In this document: piece after piece, positions 1 through 4,393 of the stretch | How positions within the stretch are numbered: the stretch's first letter is position 1 | Layout of the letters: each line of letters begins with the position of its first letter | From: Clostridia bacterium | Lineage (GTDB): Bacteria > Bacillota > Clostridia > Oscillospirales > CAG-272 | Length of the DNA: 5,812 nt | Direction of reading: 5' to 3' | Assembly: GCA_900770145.1 (NCBI GenBank) | Contig: CAAGJL010000192.1 | Coordinates: forward strand, 1 to 5,812 | The notes under the pieces: generated by a model | The model's database searches: none | The model's input: the letters and a program-made list of their open reading frames with translations, nothing else | Told to the model about the DNA's origin: nothing | Program-made: the position numbers and the translations under genes

Positions 1-323
1 CAACAAATCTGGACGGGAGCCGCGTGGTGGACGCGGCGGTGCGCGCTGCCGCCAAACGGGGCGCGGTGCTTGCCGCCATCTGTGCCGCCCCGATGGTATT
101 GGGACACAAGGGTCTGCTGAACGGCAAAAAAGCCGTCTGCTATCCGGGGTTTGAAACGGAACTGACCGGCGCCGAAATCGCCGATACCCGCGTGGTGCAG
201 GACGGCAACGTGCTGACCGCCGCCGGGATGGGCGTCGCGCTGGAATTTGCCCTCACTTTGACGGAAATGCTGGCAGGCAAAGAAAAAGCCGCCGCGGTGC
301 GGAAAAGTATTCTCGCAGACTGA
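1..323 (+). CDS. DJ-1/PfpI (ThiJ-like) family protein, C-terminal part
   Basis: This is the 3' part of a gene cut by the left edge. The reading frame is open from base 3 and ends at TGA 321-323, giving 106 visible residues. The visible part starts in the TNLDGS region and then has ICAAPMVLG, the nucleophile-elbow signature of DJ-1/PfpI proteins; its cysteine codon is at 81-83. After it come the GLLNGKKAVCYPGFE strand region and the C-terminal GNVLTAAGMGVALEFAL segment, all in the expected family order. Family members include YajL/DJ-1-like redox chaperones or deglycases and proteins labelled ThiJ, so the exact reaction cannot be told from sequence. The GTG at 24 is an internal codon, since homology continues upstream of it; the true start lies outside the window. 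The protein is probably cytoplasmic. The family call is firm, the precise function is not. Confidence 0.9.
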   Translation, partial: TNLDGSRVVDAAVRAAAKRGAVLAAICAAPMVLGHKGLLNGKKAVCYPGFETELTGAEIADTRVVQDGNVLTAAGMGVALEFALTLTEMLAGKEKAAAVRKSILAD

Positions 324-330
324 CGCAAAA

Positions 331-353
331 CGCACACCGTGTGGCGCCTTTTT
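331..353 (+). terminator. weak candidate terminator after the DJ-1-family gene
   Basis: An imperfect hairpin pairs CGC 331-333 with GCG 344-346 and AC 334-335 with GT 341-342, with G343 bulged and a 5-nt loop. Two Cs then a run of five Ts (349-353) follow. It begins 7 bases after the stop codon, as expected for a terminator, but the stem is short and the T run is brief, so read-through into the next genes is plausible. Confidence 0.3.
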
Positions 354-367
354 GCAAAAAACCGCAA

Positions 368-383
368 AAAACGCAGCACGTAT
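368..383 (+). repeat. direct repeat copy 1 (AAAACGCAGCACGTAT)
   Basis: This 16-mer recurs at 468-483 with a single difference (G to A at its ninth base), exactly 100 bp away. The shorter core CACGTAT occurs a third time at 534-540, overlapping the CPBP start codon, and AAAACGCA also occurs at 327-334. It could be a paired protein-binding site, the flank of a small duplicated or inserted cassette, or chance in A-rich sequence. Confidence 0.6.
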
Positions 384-408
384 GACACCTTTTTCCAAAA
401 AGCCCCGC

Positions 409-424
409 CGCGCCAAAAGGCGCG
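409..424. repeat. perfect 6-bp inverted repeat with AAAA loop
   Basis: CGCGCC (409-414) and GGCGCG (419-424) form a perfect GC-only stem around AAAA. No T run follows on the plus strand. On the minus strand the hairpin is followed, after a GC-rich stretch, by CTTTTTGG, so it looks more terminator-like there, but no minus-strand gene ends here. It lies between the two copies of the 16-bp direct repeat. Confidence 0.5.
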
Positions 425-444
425 ACAGGACGGCAATCGACCTG

Positions 445-459
445 TAGCCTGTCAGGCTA
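445..459. repeat. perfect 15-bp palindrome TAGCCTG-T-CAGGCTA
   Basis: Two 7-bp arms (445-451 and 453-459) are perfect reverse complements around one central T. With such a short spacer it resembles a binding site for a dimeric regulator more than an RNA hairpin, though a 6-bp stem with a 3-nt loop is also possible. It sits about 80 bp before the CPBP start. No regulator family could be assigned. Confidence 0.5.
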
Positions 460-467
460 ATCGGGCT

Positions 468-483
468 AAAACGCAACACGTAT
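468..483 (+). repeat. direct repeat copy 2 (AAAACGCAACACGTAT)
   Basis: This is the second copy of the 16-bp repeat at 368-383, matching at 15 of 16 positions. The 84 bp between the copies hold the two inverted repeats at 409-424 and 445-459 and the near-palindrome CTTTTTCCAAAAAG at 389-402. Confidence 0.6.
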
Positions 484-509
484 CGGGGGATATTCCCTTT
501 TTGACCGCA

Positions 510-524
510 CCGGCAGACCGCCGG
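510..524 (+). other. small hairpin just upstream of the CPBP ribosome binding site
   Basis: CCGGC (510-514) pairs with GCCGG (520-524) around a 5-nt loop. The stem ends 3 bases before the AAGGAG at 528-533, which lies 5 bases ahead of the ATG at 539. Such a stem could stabilise the 5' end of the message or keep the ribosome site open. No competing structure that would hide the site was seen. The rest of the gap 324-538 shows no recognisable sigma-A promoter and no convincing gene. Confidence 0.35.
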
Positions 525-538
525 GGAAAGGAGCACGT

Positions 539-1465
539 ATGGCAAAACTGATTCCACCGCGCCCGGAATACCGCAAAGAACGGCTTCGGGTAGGTTTTTT
601 GGCACTTGCCGCCTTTGTGTTTCTGTTTACCTATCGGTTTCTGCGCGCCAAAGAAATTCTCGGCACGGGGTCGCTCCCCGTGGTGCTGTTGATGGAGACG
701 GCGGTCTTTTTACTGCCGGCTGTTATCTATTGCGCGTACCGCGGGCGGGGGTTGACTAAGGCTCTCCGCCTGCGCCCGGTGCATACCGTGCAACTTCCCC
801 TGCTGATTTCCGGTTTTTTTGCGCTCCTGTTCGGATGTTTGTTGCTCTCCCTGCTTTGCCGGGGCACAGGGTCGCTTGGCAATGTTGCCACCCGTTTTGA
901 ATCCCCTGCCCCTGCGGGTTTTTTGGCGGGCGCGGCGCGGTTTTTTGTACTGGCGCTGTTCCCGGCGCTGTTTGAGGAGTTTTTCTTCCGCGGAATCCTC
1001 ACGGCAGAGTATGAGCGGCGCGGGGTGTTCCGCGCAATCCTCCTGCCCACGCTCCTGTTTGCGATGATTCATCTGGATCTCAAAAATCTGCCGGTCTATC
1101 TTTTTTCGGGCTTTTTGTTTTCCTTGGTTCTGTTTGCCACCGACTCCCTGATTGCCACAATGATTCTGCACACGCTCTACAACACCGTTTCTCTGTTCGG
1201 GCAGCGGTATCTGAGCGCACTGTACGATTTTACCGGGAGTGTGGAGCTGTTTCTCTTTTTCCTGATTCTGTTTTTCCTGATTGCGCTGTTGGTGTTCTGC
1301 CGGCAGGCGATGCGGCTTTACCGCATTTACGAGCGCGCCGCCACGCCAAACCCGCGCCGTAACATCCCCTACGCCGTGCAGTTTTACACCACGCTGGACG
1401 CGCTGAGGGACCCCGCATTTCTGCTTTGCATTGCCTTGTTTGTAGCGGGTGTAATCTTGGTCTGA
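539..1465 (+). CDS. CPBP (CAAX/Abi) family intramembrane metalloprotease
   Basis: This is a 308-residue, very hydrophobic membrane protein of the CPBP (Rce1/Abi) family, whose members use in-membrane glutamate and histidine residues for peptide-bond cleavage. All core motifs are visible: E146-E147-x3-R151 (FEEFFFRG), F174-x3-H178 (FAMIH), and H211-x3-N215 (HTLYN). Hydrophobic segments lie near residues 18-35, 47-66, 84-107, 129-147, 163-180, 186-210, 235-254 and 292-308. Beyond the catalytic core there is a two-helix extension joined by a basic loop of about 35 residues (255-290). AAGGAG at 528-533 supports the ATG at 539. The HAD gene begins 24 bp downstream with no terminator between, suggesting co-transcription. 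Bacterial members have been linked to prenyl-protein-like processing, bacteriocin self-immunity and regulated proteolysis; nothing here selects one, and no bacteriocin-like peptide gene is nearby. Family is confident, substrate unknown. Confidence 0.93.
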   Translation: MAKLIPPRPEYRKERLRVGFLALAAFVFLFTYRFLRAKEILGTGSLPVVLLMETAVFLLPAVIYCAYRGRGLTKALRLRPVHTVQLPLLISGFFALLFGCLLLSLLCRGTGSLGNVATRFESPAPAGFLAGAARFFVLALFPALFEEFFFRGILTAEYERRGVFRAILLPTLLFAMIHLDLKNLPVYLFSGFLFSLVLFATDSLIATMILHTLYNTVSLFGQRYLSALYDFTGSVELFLFFLILFFLIALLVFCRQAMRLYRIYERAATPNPRRNIPYAVQFYTTLDALRDPAFLLCIALFVAGVILV

Positions 1466-1489
1466 CAAGCTATTTTAACGGAGGCAAAA

Positions 1490-2194
1490 ATGATCAAAGC
1501 GGCATTGTTTGATTTGGACGGCACCCTGTTGCCGATGGACGAAGAACGGTTTACGCACGCCTATTTCGGCGCGATGTGCCGAAAAATGTGCCCGCACGGC
1601 TACGGCAAGGACGAGCTGATTGCCGCCATCTGGCGCGGCACCGGCGCAATGGTGAAAAACAACGGCGCAGAGAGCAACGAGACCGTGTTCTGGCGGGAGT
1701 TCGCCAAAATTTTCGGTGAGCGGGTGTTTGCCGACAAGCCGCTGTTTGACGAGTTTTACCGGGTGGAATTTCCCGCGCTTTCCGGCACCTGCGGATATGA
1801 CCCCGCCGCCAAAGAAGCGGTTGCCGCGGCAAAGGCAAAAGGGTTTCATGCCGTGCTTGCCACCAACCCGATTTTTCCCGCCGCCGCAACCATGGCAAGA
1901 ATCGGCTGGGCGGGGCTTTCCCCTGCCGACTTTGAGTTTGTCACCACCTATGAAACCACGGGTTTCTGCAAGCCGAACCCCGCCTATTACGAGGAGATCT
2001 GCCGGCGGCTGGGGCTTGCCCCCGACGAATGCCTGATGGCAGGCAACAACGTGGAAGAGGATATGATTGCGGGCACGCTCGGGATGAAACTGTTTTTGGT
2101 GACCCCGTGTCTGATCAACCGCGAAAACAAAGACACTTCCGCCTATCCGCAAGGCACGCTCCTCGACCTTGCGCGGTATCTGGAAAAACTTTGA
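1490..2194 (+). CDS. HAD-superfamily hydrolase (phosphatase-like)
   Basis: This 234-residue protein has the haloacid dehalogenase fold motifs in order. Motif I is FDLDGTLLP, with nucleophile D8 and acid/base D10. Motif II is near LATNP, the motif III lysine is K161 in FCKPNP, and motif IV is GNNVEEDM at about 185-192. The region between motif I and LATNP is an alpha-helical C1-type cap of roughly 80-100 residues, so a small phosphorylated metabolite is the likely substrate, hydrolysed in the cytoplasm with Mg2+. Motif IV has asparagines at 186-187, where many HAD enzymes have an aspartate; E190 and D191 remain as possible Mg2+ ligands, so activity is still likely. GGAGG at 1480-1484 supports the ATG at 1490. 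It lies 24 bp after the CPBP gene and is closed by a strong terminator. The substrate cannot be inferred. Confidence 0.92.
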   Translation: MIKAALFDLDGTLLPMDEERFTHAYFGAMCRKMCPHGYGKDELIAAIWRGTGAMVKNNGAESNETVFWREFAKIFGERVFADKPLFDEFYRVEFPALSGTCGYDPAAKEAVAAAKAKGFHAVLATNPIFPAAATMARIGWAGLSPADFEFVTTYETTGFCKPNPAYYEEICRRLGLAPDECLMAGNNVEEDMIAGTLGMKLFLVTPCLINRENKDTSAYPQGTLLDLARYLEKL

Positions 2195-2200
2195 AAAACA

Positions 2201-2231
2201 GGGCAAAACGCGTCACGTTTTGCCCCTTTTT
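2201..2231. terminator. strong bidirectional intrinsic terminator between convergent genes
   Basis: A perfect 10-bp stem, GGGCAAAACG (2201-2210) with CGTTTTGCCC (2216-2225), closes a 5-nt loop. On the plus strand it is followed by CTTTTTGTTTT; on the minus strand the flank reads TGTTTTTC. It starts 7 bases after the HAD stop codon and its T tail ends 4 bases from the spoIIR stop codon, so it should end transcription from both sides. Confidence 0.92.
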
Positions 2232-2234
2232 GTT

Positions 2235-2834
2235 TTATTCCATCCATTCTTTTGCGGTTTCCAGCACCTTGAAGCGCAGTTTGTATTTGGCGTTGCCGCT
2301 CTCGGTGATCATACGGTACTGCTCCTCGGTCAATCCTGCCGCAAGCGGGGTGGTATCCCCTTTTGCGGTCGCGGCGGAAAGGCACAACGGCGGGAAAAGC
2401 ACGCACCACCAGTTCTGCCCCGCGCCCTTTCCGATCAGCACGCGCAGCGAAAGGTATTCCCCTGCCGGAAACGCCAGTTTCTCATAATATCTGGTGGGAT
2501 ATTGCTCCCTGCCTAACGTCACGCGCACCGGGTAAGCAGAGCCGTTTTCCGCAAGACACGCGGCGGCATGGCGGGCAAGATCGTCAAGCGAGGCGGCAAG
2601 CACCGTTTCAGCACCCTCCAATGTGTCCACCCCGGCAAGCAGCTCCCCGGCGCGGGCAAGCACCGCGTCACGCACTTTGAGTTTGAGCGCCTGATCCTCC
2701 TCCCCGTCGGAGTTTGCCAGCACGTGCAGGCGGATTACGCGGTCATAAATCCCCTCTTCCCCATGCACGGGGAGAACCGAGAGGCACAGCACCGAAAGCG
2801 TAAGAAACAACAACACGGCAATTATTTTTTTCAT
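2235..2834 (-). CDS. spoIIR: stage II sporulation protein R
   Basis: SpoIIR is made in the forespore, exported into the space between the two sporulation membranes, and triggers the mother-cell protease SpoIIGA to cleave pro-sigma-E. This 199-residue protein starts with a signal peptide (MKKIIAVLLF plus a hydrophobic run to about residue 22). Then come the family hallmarks: IRLHVLANSDGEEDQALKLK (residues 34-53), YPTRYYE (112-118), PAGEYLSLRV (123-132) and NWWCVLFPPLCL (141-152). AAAGGAG (minus strand, 2842-2848) lies 7 bases before the ATG, fixing the start. It is transcribed divergently from rpe and converges on the HAD gene. A candidate forespore promoter lies upstream. Its presence implies the organism, or a recent ancestor, forms endospores. 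Confidence 0.95.
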   Translation of the reverse strand: MKKIIAVLLFLTLSVLCLSVLPVHGEEGIYDRVIRLHVLANSDGEEDQALKLKVRDAVLARAGELLAGVDTLEGAETVLAASLDDLARHAAACLAENGSAYPVRVTLGREQYPTRYYEKLAFPAGEYLSLRVLIGKGAGQNWWCVLFPPLCLSAATAKGDTTPLAAGLTEEQYRMITESGNAKYKLRFKVLETAKEWME

Positions 2835-2861
2835 CCCGAAACTCCTTTCGTGTTCTGCCCA

Positions 2862-2892
2862 AAGGATTCCCCTCTTTTTGCCGTTTTATTCA
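2862..2892 (-). promoter_or_regulatory. candidate sigma-F/sigma-G-type promoter for spoIIR
   Basis: On the minus strand, TGAATA (2887-2892) is followed after 15 bases by GGGAATCCTT (2862-2871). The second box fits the sigma-F -10 pattern GGnnAnAnT except at one fixed A, and TGAATA resembles sigma-F/G -35 elements. This would give a leader of about 20 bases. spoIIR is a sigma-F gene in Bacillus subtilis, so the position makes sense, but the match is incomplete. Confidence 0.4.
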
Positions 2893-2916
2893 CGCGAAAA
2901 GAAATTTTTTCCGCCC

Positions 2917-2945
2917 TTGACGAAAAGCGGAAACTGTGCTAAAAT
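2917..2945 (+). promoter_or_regulatory. sigma-A promoter of rpe
   Basis: TTGACG (2917-2922), a 17-bp spacer and TAAAAT (2940-2945), with an extended -10 TG at 2937-2938, form a near-consensus housekeeping promoter. The predicted transcript start is near 2952, giving a leader of about 30 bases before rpe. Confidence 0.85.
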
Positions 2946-2981
2946 TAAGTTGTCTGTTTCAAATACAATCCGGAGGAGGTT

Positions 2982-3650
2982 ATGATGAAATCCATGATTG
3001 CCCCGTCCCTGATGTGCGCGGATTTTCTGCACCTGGGAAAAGAACTGAAAAAACTGGAAAACGCCGGCATTGAATATCTGCATATTGATATTATGGACGG
3101 CGTTTTTGTGCCCAATTTCACGCTGGGCACGGATTTTGTGAAAAAACTGCACGCCGCCACCGACATCCCGCTGGACATCCATATGATGGTGACAAACCCG
3201 GAAAACAAACTGGACTGGTTTGAGCTGAGGGAGGGCGACTTTGTTTCGGTGCACGCGGAGAGCTGCACCCACGTGTGCCGCGCCCTGCAAGCCATCCGCG
3301 CGCGCGGCGCGCGCCCGATGCTGGCGCTGAACCCCGGCACGCCCCTGTCTTTTGCGGAAGAAGTGCTGGACGAGATTGACGCTCTGCTGATTATGACCGT
3401 AAACCCCGGTTTTGCGGGGCAAAAACTGATCCCCTCCACGCTCTCCAAAATCACGCGGGCAAAAGAAATGCTGCGCGCACACGGCAAAGAGCACATTTTA
3501 GTAGAATGTGACGGCAACGTCAGTTTTGAAAACGCCAAAAAAATGCGCGCGGCAGGCGCGGATATTTTCGTGGCAGGTACTTCCAGCATCTACGCCAAAG
3601 ACGGCAGTTTTGAAGAAAATATCGCCCGCTTGCGGGAAGCGATTCGCTGA
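2982..3650 (+). CDS. rpe: ribulose-phosphate 3-epimerase
   Basis: This enzyme interconverts D-ribulose 5-phosphate and D-xylulose 5-phosphate in the non-oxidative pentose phosphate pathway, in the cytoplasm. At 222 residues it has the usual length of this TIM-barrel family. Visible sites are IAPSLMCADF (S9), HIDIMDG with metal ligands H34 and D36, IHMMV with H67, MTVNPGFAGQ in the phosphate-binding loop region, D177 in ECDGNV, and the AGTSSIY phosphate loop near the C-terminus. H34, D36, H67 and D177 match the four metal ligands of characterised epimerases. DGN replaces the common DGG after the catalytic aspartate, probably a lineage variant. Start choice is between ATG 2982 and ATG 2985, both served by GGAGGAGG at 2972-2979 (2985 is slightly better spaced); ATG 2994 is too far. 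It is a single-gene unit with its own promoter. Confidence 0.96.
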   Translation: MMKSMIAPSLMCADFLHLGKELKKLENAGIEYLHIDIMDGVFVPNFTLGTDFVKKLHAATDIPLDIHMMVTNPENKLDWFELREGDFVSVHAESCTHVCRALQAIRARGARPMLALNPGTPLSFAEEVLDEIDALLIMTVNPGFAGQKLIPSTLSKITRAKEMLRAHGKEHILVECDGNVSFENAKKMRAAGADIFVAGTSSIYAKDGSFEENIARLREAIR

Positions 3651-3653
3651 AAA

Positions 3654-3696
3654 GCCGCGATTTTTGCGGCACGGAAAGAAATTTTGCGTTTTTTTT
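3654..3696 (+). terminator. weak candidate terminator after rpe
   Basis: GCCGC (3654-3658) and GCGGC (3666-3670) form a 5-bp stem with a 7-nt loop directly after the rpe stop. The long T run (3689-3696) is about 18 bases further on instead of next to the stem, so this is not a canonical terminator. Some read-through from rpe into secG is possible. Confidence 0.35.
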
Positions 3697-3706
3697 CAAA
3701 ATACCC

Positions 3707-3735
3707 TTGCAATTTGCTTCATTTTATGATATACT
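3707..3735 (+). promoter_or_regulatory. sigma-A promoter of secG
   Basis: TTGCAA (3707-3712), a 17-bp spacer and TATACT (3730-3735) with an extended TG (3727-3728) form a strong housekeeping promoter. The predicted transcript start is near 3742, leaving a leader of roughly 58 bases before the ATG at 3800. Confidence 0.85.
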
Positions 3736-3755
3736 GTTTGCACGTTGTGATTTTA

Positions 3756-3773
3756 ACGGCGCCTTTGCGCTGT
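3756..3773 (+). other. hairpin in the secG 5' leader
   Basis: ACGGCGC (3756-3762) pairs with GCGCTGT (3767-3773) around a CTTT loop, with one G-U pair. It lies within the predicted leader, 12 bases before the ribosome binding site. It lacks a T tail, so it is not a terminator. It may only stabilise the message. Confidence 0.4.
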
Positions 3774-3799
3774 ATTTGTAATTTCGGAGGTTGAAGATT

Positions 3800-4057
3800 A
3801 TGGGACCGATTGAATGGATTCTTGGCATTGCGATTCTGGTAATCGCTGTTTTTCTGATGCTGGCTGTGCTGATGCAGTCCGGCAAGGATAAAAAACTTTC
3901 CGGCTCGATTACGGGCGGCGGCTCCGACACCTATTTCGGGAAAAACAAAGGTCGCAGTTGGGATAAGGTTCTCGCCCGCGCCACGATCGTGCTTTCGGTC
4001 GTATTTGCCGTGCTGGTTGTGTTTACCTACATTTACGTATCCAAAATCCACGCTTGA
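3800..4057 (+). CDS. secG: preprotein translocase subunit SecG
   Basis: SecG is the small membrane partner of SecY and SecE in the Sec export channel and assists SecA-driven translocation. The 85-residue protein has two membrane helices (about 4-24 and 61-79) joined by the conserved cytoplasmic loop. The loop contains LMQSGKDKKLSGSITGGGSD, then TYFGKNKGRSWDKVLAR, the standard SecG signature. The start is the ATG at 3800: GGAGG (3786-3790) is 9 bases upstream. An in-frame TTG at 3791 would add three residues but directly abuts that ribosome site, so it is rejected. In many Bacillota secG precedes rnr and smpB; here a strong terminator and the cysteine operon follow instead, so it is a single-gene unit. 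Confidence 0.95.
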   Translation: MGPIEWILGIAILVIAVFLMLAVLMQSGKDKKLSGSITGGGSDTYFGKNKGRSWDKVLARATIVLSVVFAVLVVFTYIYVSKIHA

Positions 4058-4059
4058 GA

Positions 4060-4092
4060 AAAAGGGCGCCGTGCGCGCCCTTTTCTTTTTTT
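4060..4092 (+). terminator. strong intrinsic terminator of secG
   Basis: AAAAGGGCGC (4060-4069) pairs with GCGCCCTTTT (4075-4084) around a 5-nt loop and is followed by C and a run of Ts to 4092. It starts 3 bases after the secG stop codon and insulates secG from the cysteine operon promoter about 10 bases downstream. Confidence 0.92.
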
Positions 4093-4102
4093 GCAAAAGG
4101 GG

Positions 4103-4131
4103 TTTACAAAAAGCGCCGCGGGGTGTATAAT
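4103..4131 (+). promoter_or_regulatory. sigma-A promoter of the T-box/cysE/cysS operon
   Basis: TTTACA (4103-4108), a 17-bp spacer and a perfect TATAAT (4126-4131) form a near-consensus promoter. The transcript should start near 4138, just before Stem I of the T-box leader. Confidence 0.88.
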
Positions 4132-4137
4132 GTTACT

Positions 4138-4376
4138 GTAAAGTCTGTGACCGGGAGAAGAACCGGCGGGAGGAGCGAAGAGAGTGCCGCCTTGGCTGTG
4201 AGCGGCATATCACCCGCGGTGGATGTGCACCCGTGAGGCGCAACGGCGAACAACAGTAGCCGGTGACGTTGCCCGCGTTAAGGGTTGCCGCCCCGGCGGC
4301 TTGAGGGGGGAAACCCCGAAACAGAGTGGAACCGTGCGAAAGCGCCTCTGTACCTTTGGGTGCAGGGGCTTTTTTG
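4138..4376 (+). promoter_or_regulatory. T-box riboswitch, cysteine (tRNA-Cys) specific
   Basis: This leader senses uncharged tRNA-Cys and lets transcription continue into cysE-cysS when charging is low. Stem I is visible. CGGG 4152-4155 pairs with CCCG 4230-4233. Above it is the specifier loop, with UGC at 4226-4228 (a Cys codon) followed by A. The next helix is 4163-4170 with 4213-4219. The AGAGAG bulge region (4179-4184) and a distal stem 4185-4190/4202-4207 complete it. The T-box UGGAACC is at 4327-4333 as the bulge of the antiterminator: ACAGAG 4321-4326 pairs with CUCUGU 4346-4351, and GUGC 4334-4337 pairs with GCGC 4342-4345 across a GAAA loop. UGGA would pair with UCCA, matching a tRNA with discriminator U, as tRNA-Cys has. 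The AGUAG...CGUUA segment (about 4256-4280) is the likely Stem II region; that part is less certain. Confidence 0.95.
4344..4375 (+). terminator. regulatory terminator of the T-box leader
   Basis: GCCTCTGTACC (4344-4354) pairs along all 11 bases with GGTGCAGGGGC (4359-4369), including two G-U pairs, around a TTTG loop, and is followed by six Ts (4370-4375). Its left arm shares 4344-4351 with the antiterminator, so the two folds are mutually exclusive. Confidence 0.93.
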
Positions 4377-4393
4377 ACGCTTGGGAGGTTTTT

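Noticed and set aside
324..538. Known riboswitch or sigma-A promoter in the gap before the CPBP gene
   Set aside because: Candidate -10 boxes (such as TATGAC at 381 and TAAAAC at 467) lack a suitable -35 at 16-18 bp, and no conserved riboswitch core could be recognised.
339..551. 70-residue plus-strand frame in the gap before the CPBP gene
   Set aside because: It runs through the repeats and hairpins, overlaps the CPBP start, has no ribosome site and its composition follows the A- and GC-rich spacer.
710..1468. 252-residue open frame on the minus strand opposite the CPBP gene
   Set aside because: It is rich in Gln, Arg and Lys with no recognisable domain, lies fully antisense to a gene with intact catalytic motifs, and is best explained by GC-rich codon bias.
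1475..2206. 243-residue open frame on the minus strand opposite the HAD gene
   Set aside because: It covers the HAD gene and part of its terminator, shows no family motif, and reflects codon bias of the true gene.
2886..3589. Long minus-strand frames opposite rpe
   Set aside because: rpe has all metal-binding residues, a promoter and a ribosome site; the antisense frames have none of these and no known domain.
3791..3799. TTG start for secG giving three extra residues
   Set aside because: It directly abuts the GGAGG, leaving no spacing; ATG 3800 is correctly placed.
4054..4236. 60-residue plus-strand frame between secG and cysE
   Set aside because: It spans the secG terminator, the operon promoter and T-box Stem I.
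4223..4393. Upstream in-frame extension of cysE from ATG 4223
   Set aside because: The extension translates the T-box leader, starts inside the specifier loop, and has no ribosome site; ATG 4394 has a well-placed GGGAGG.
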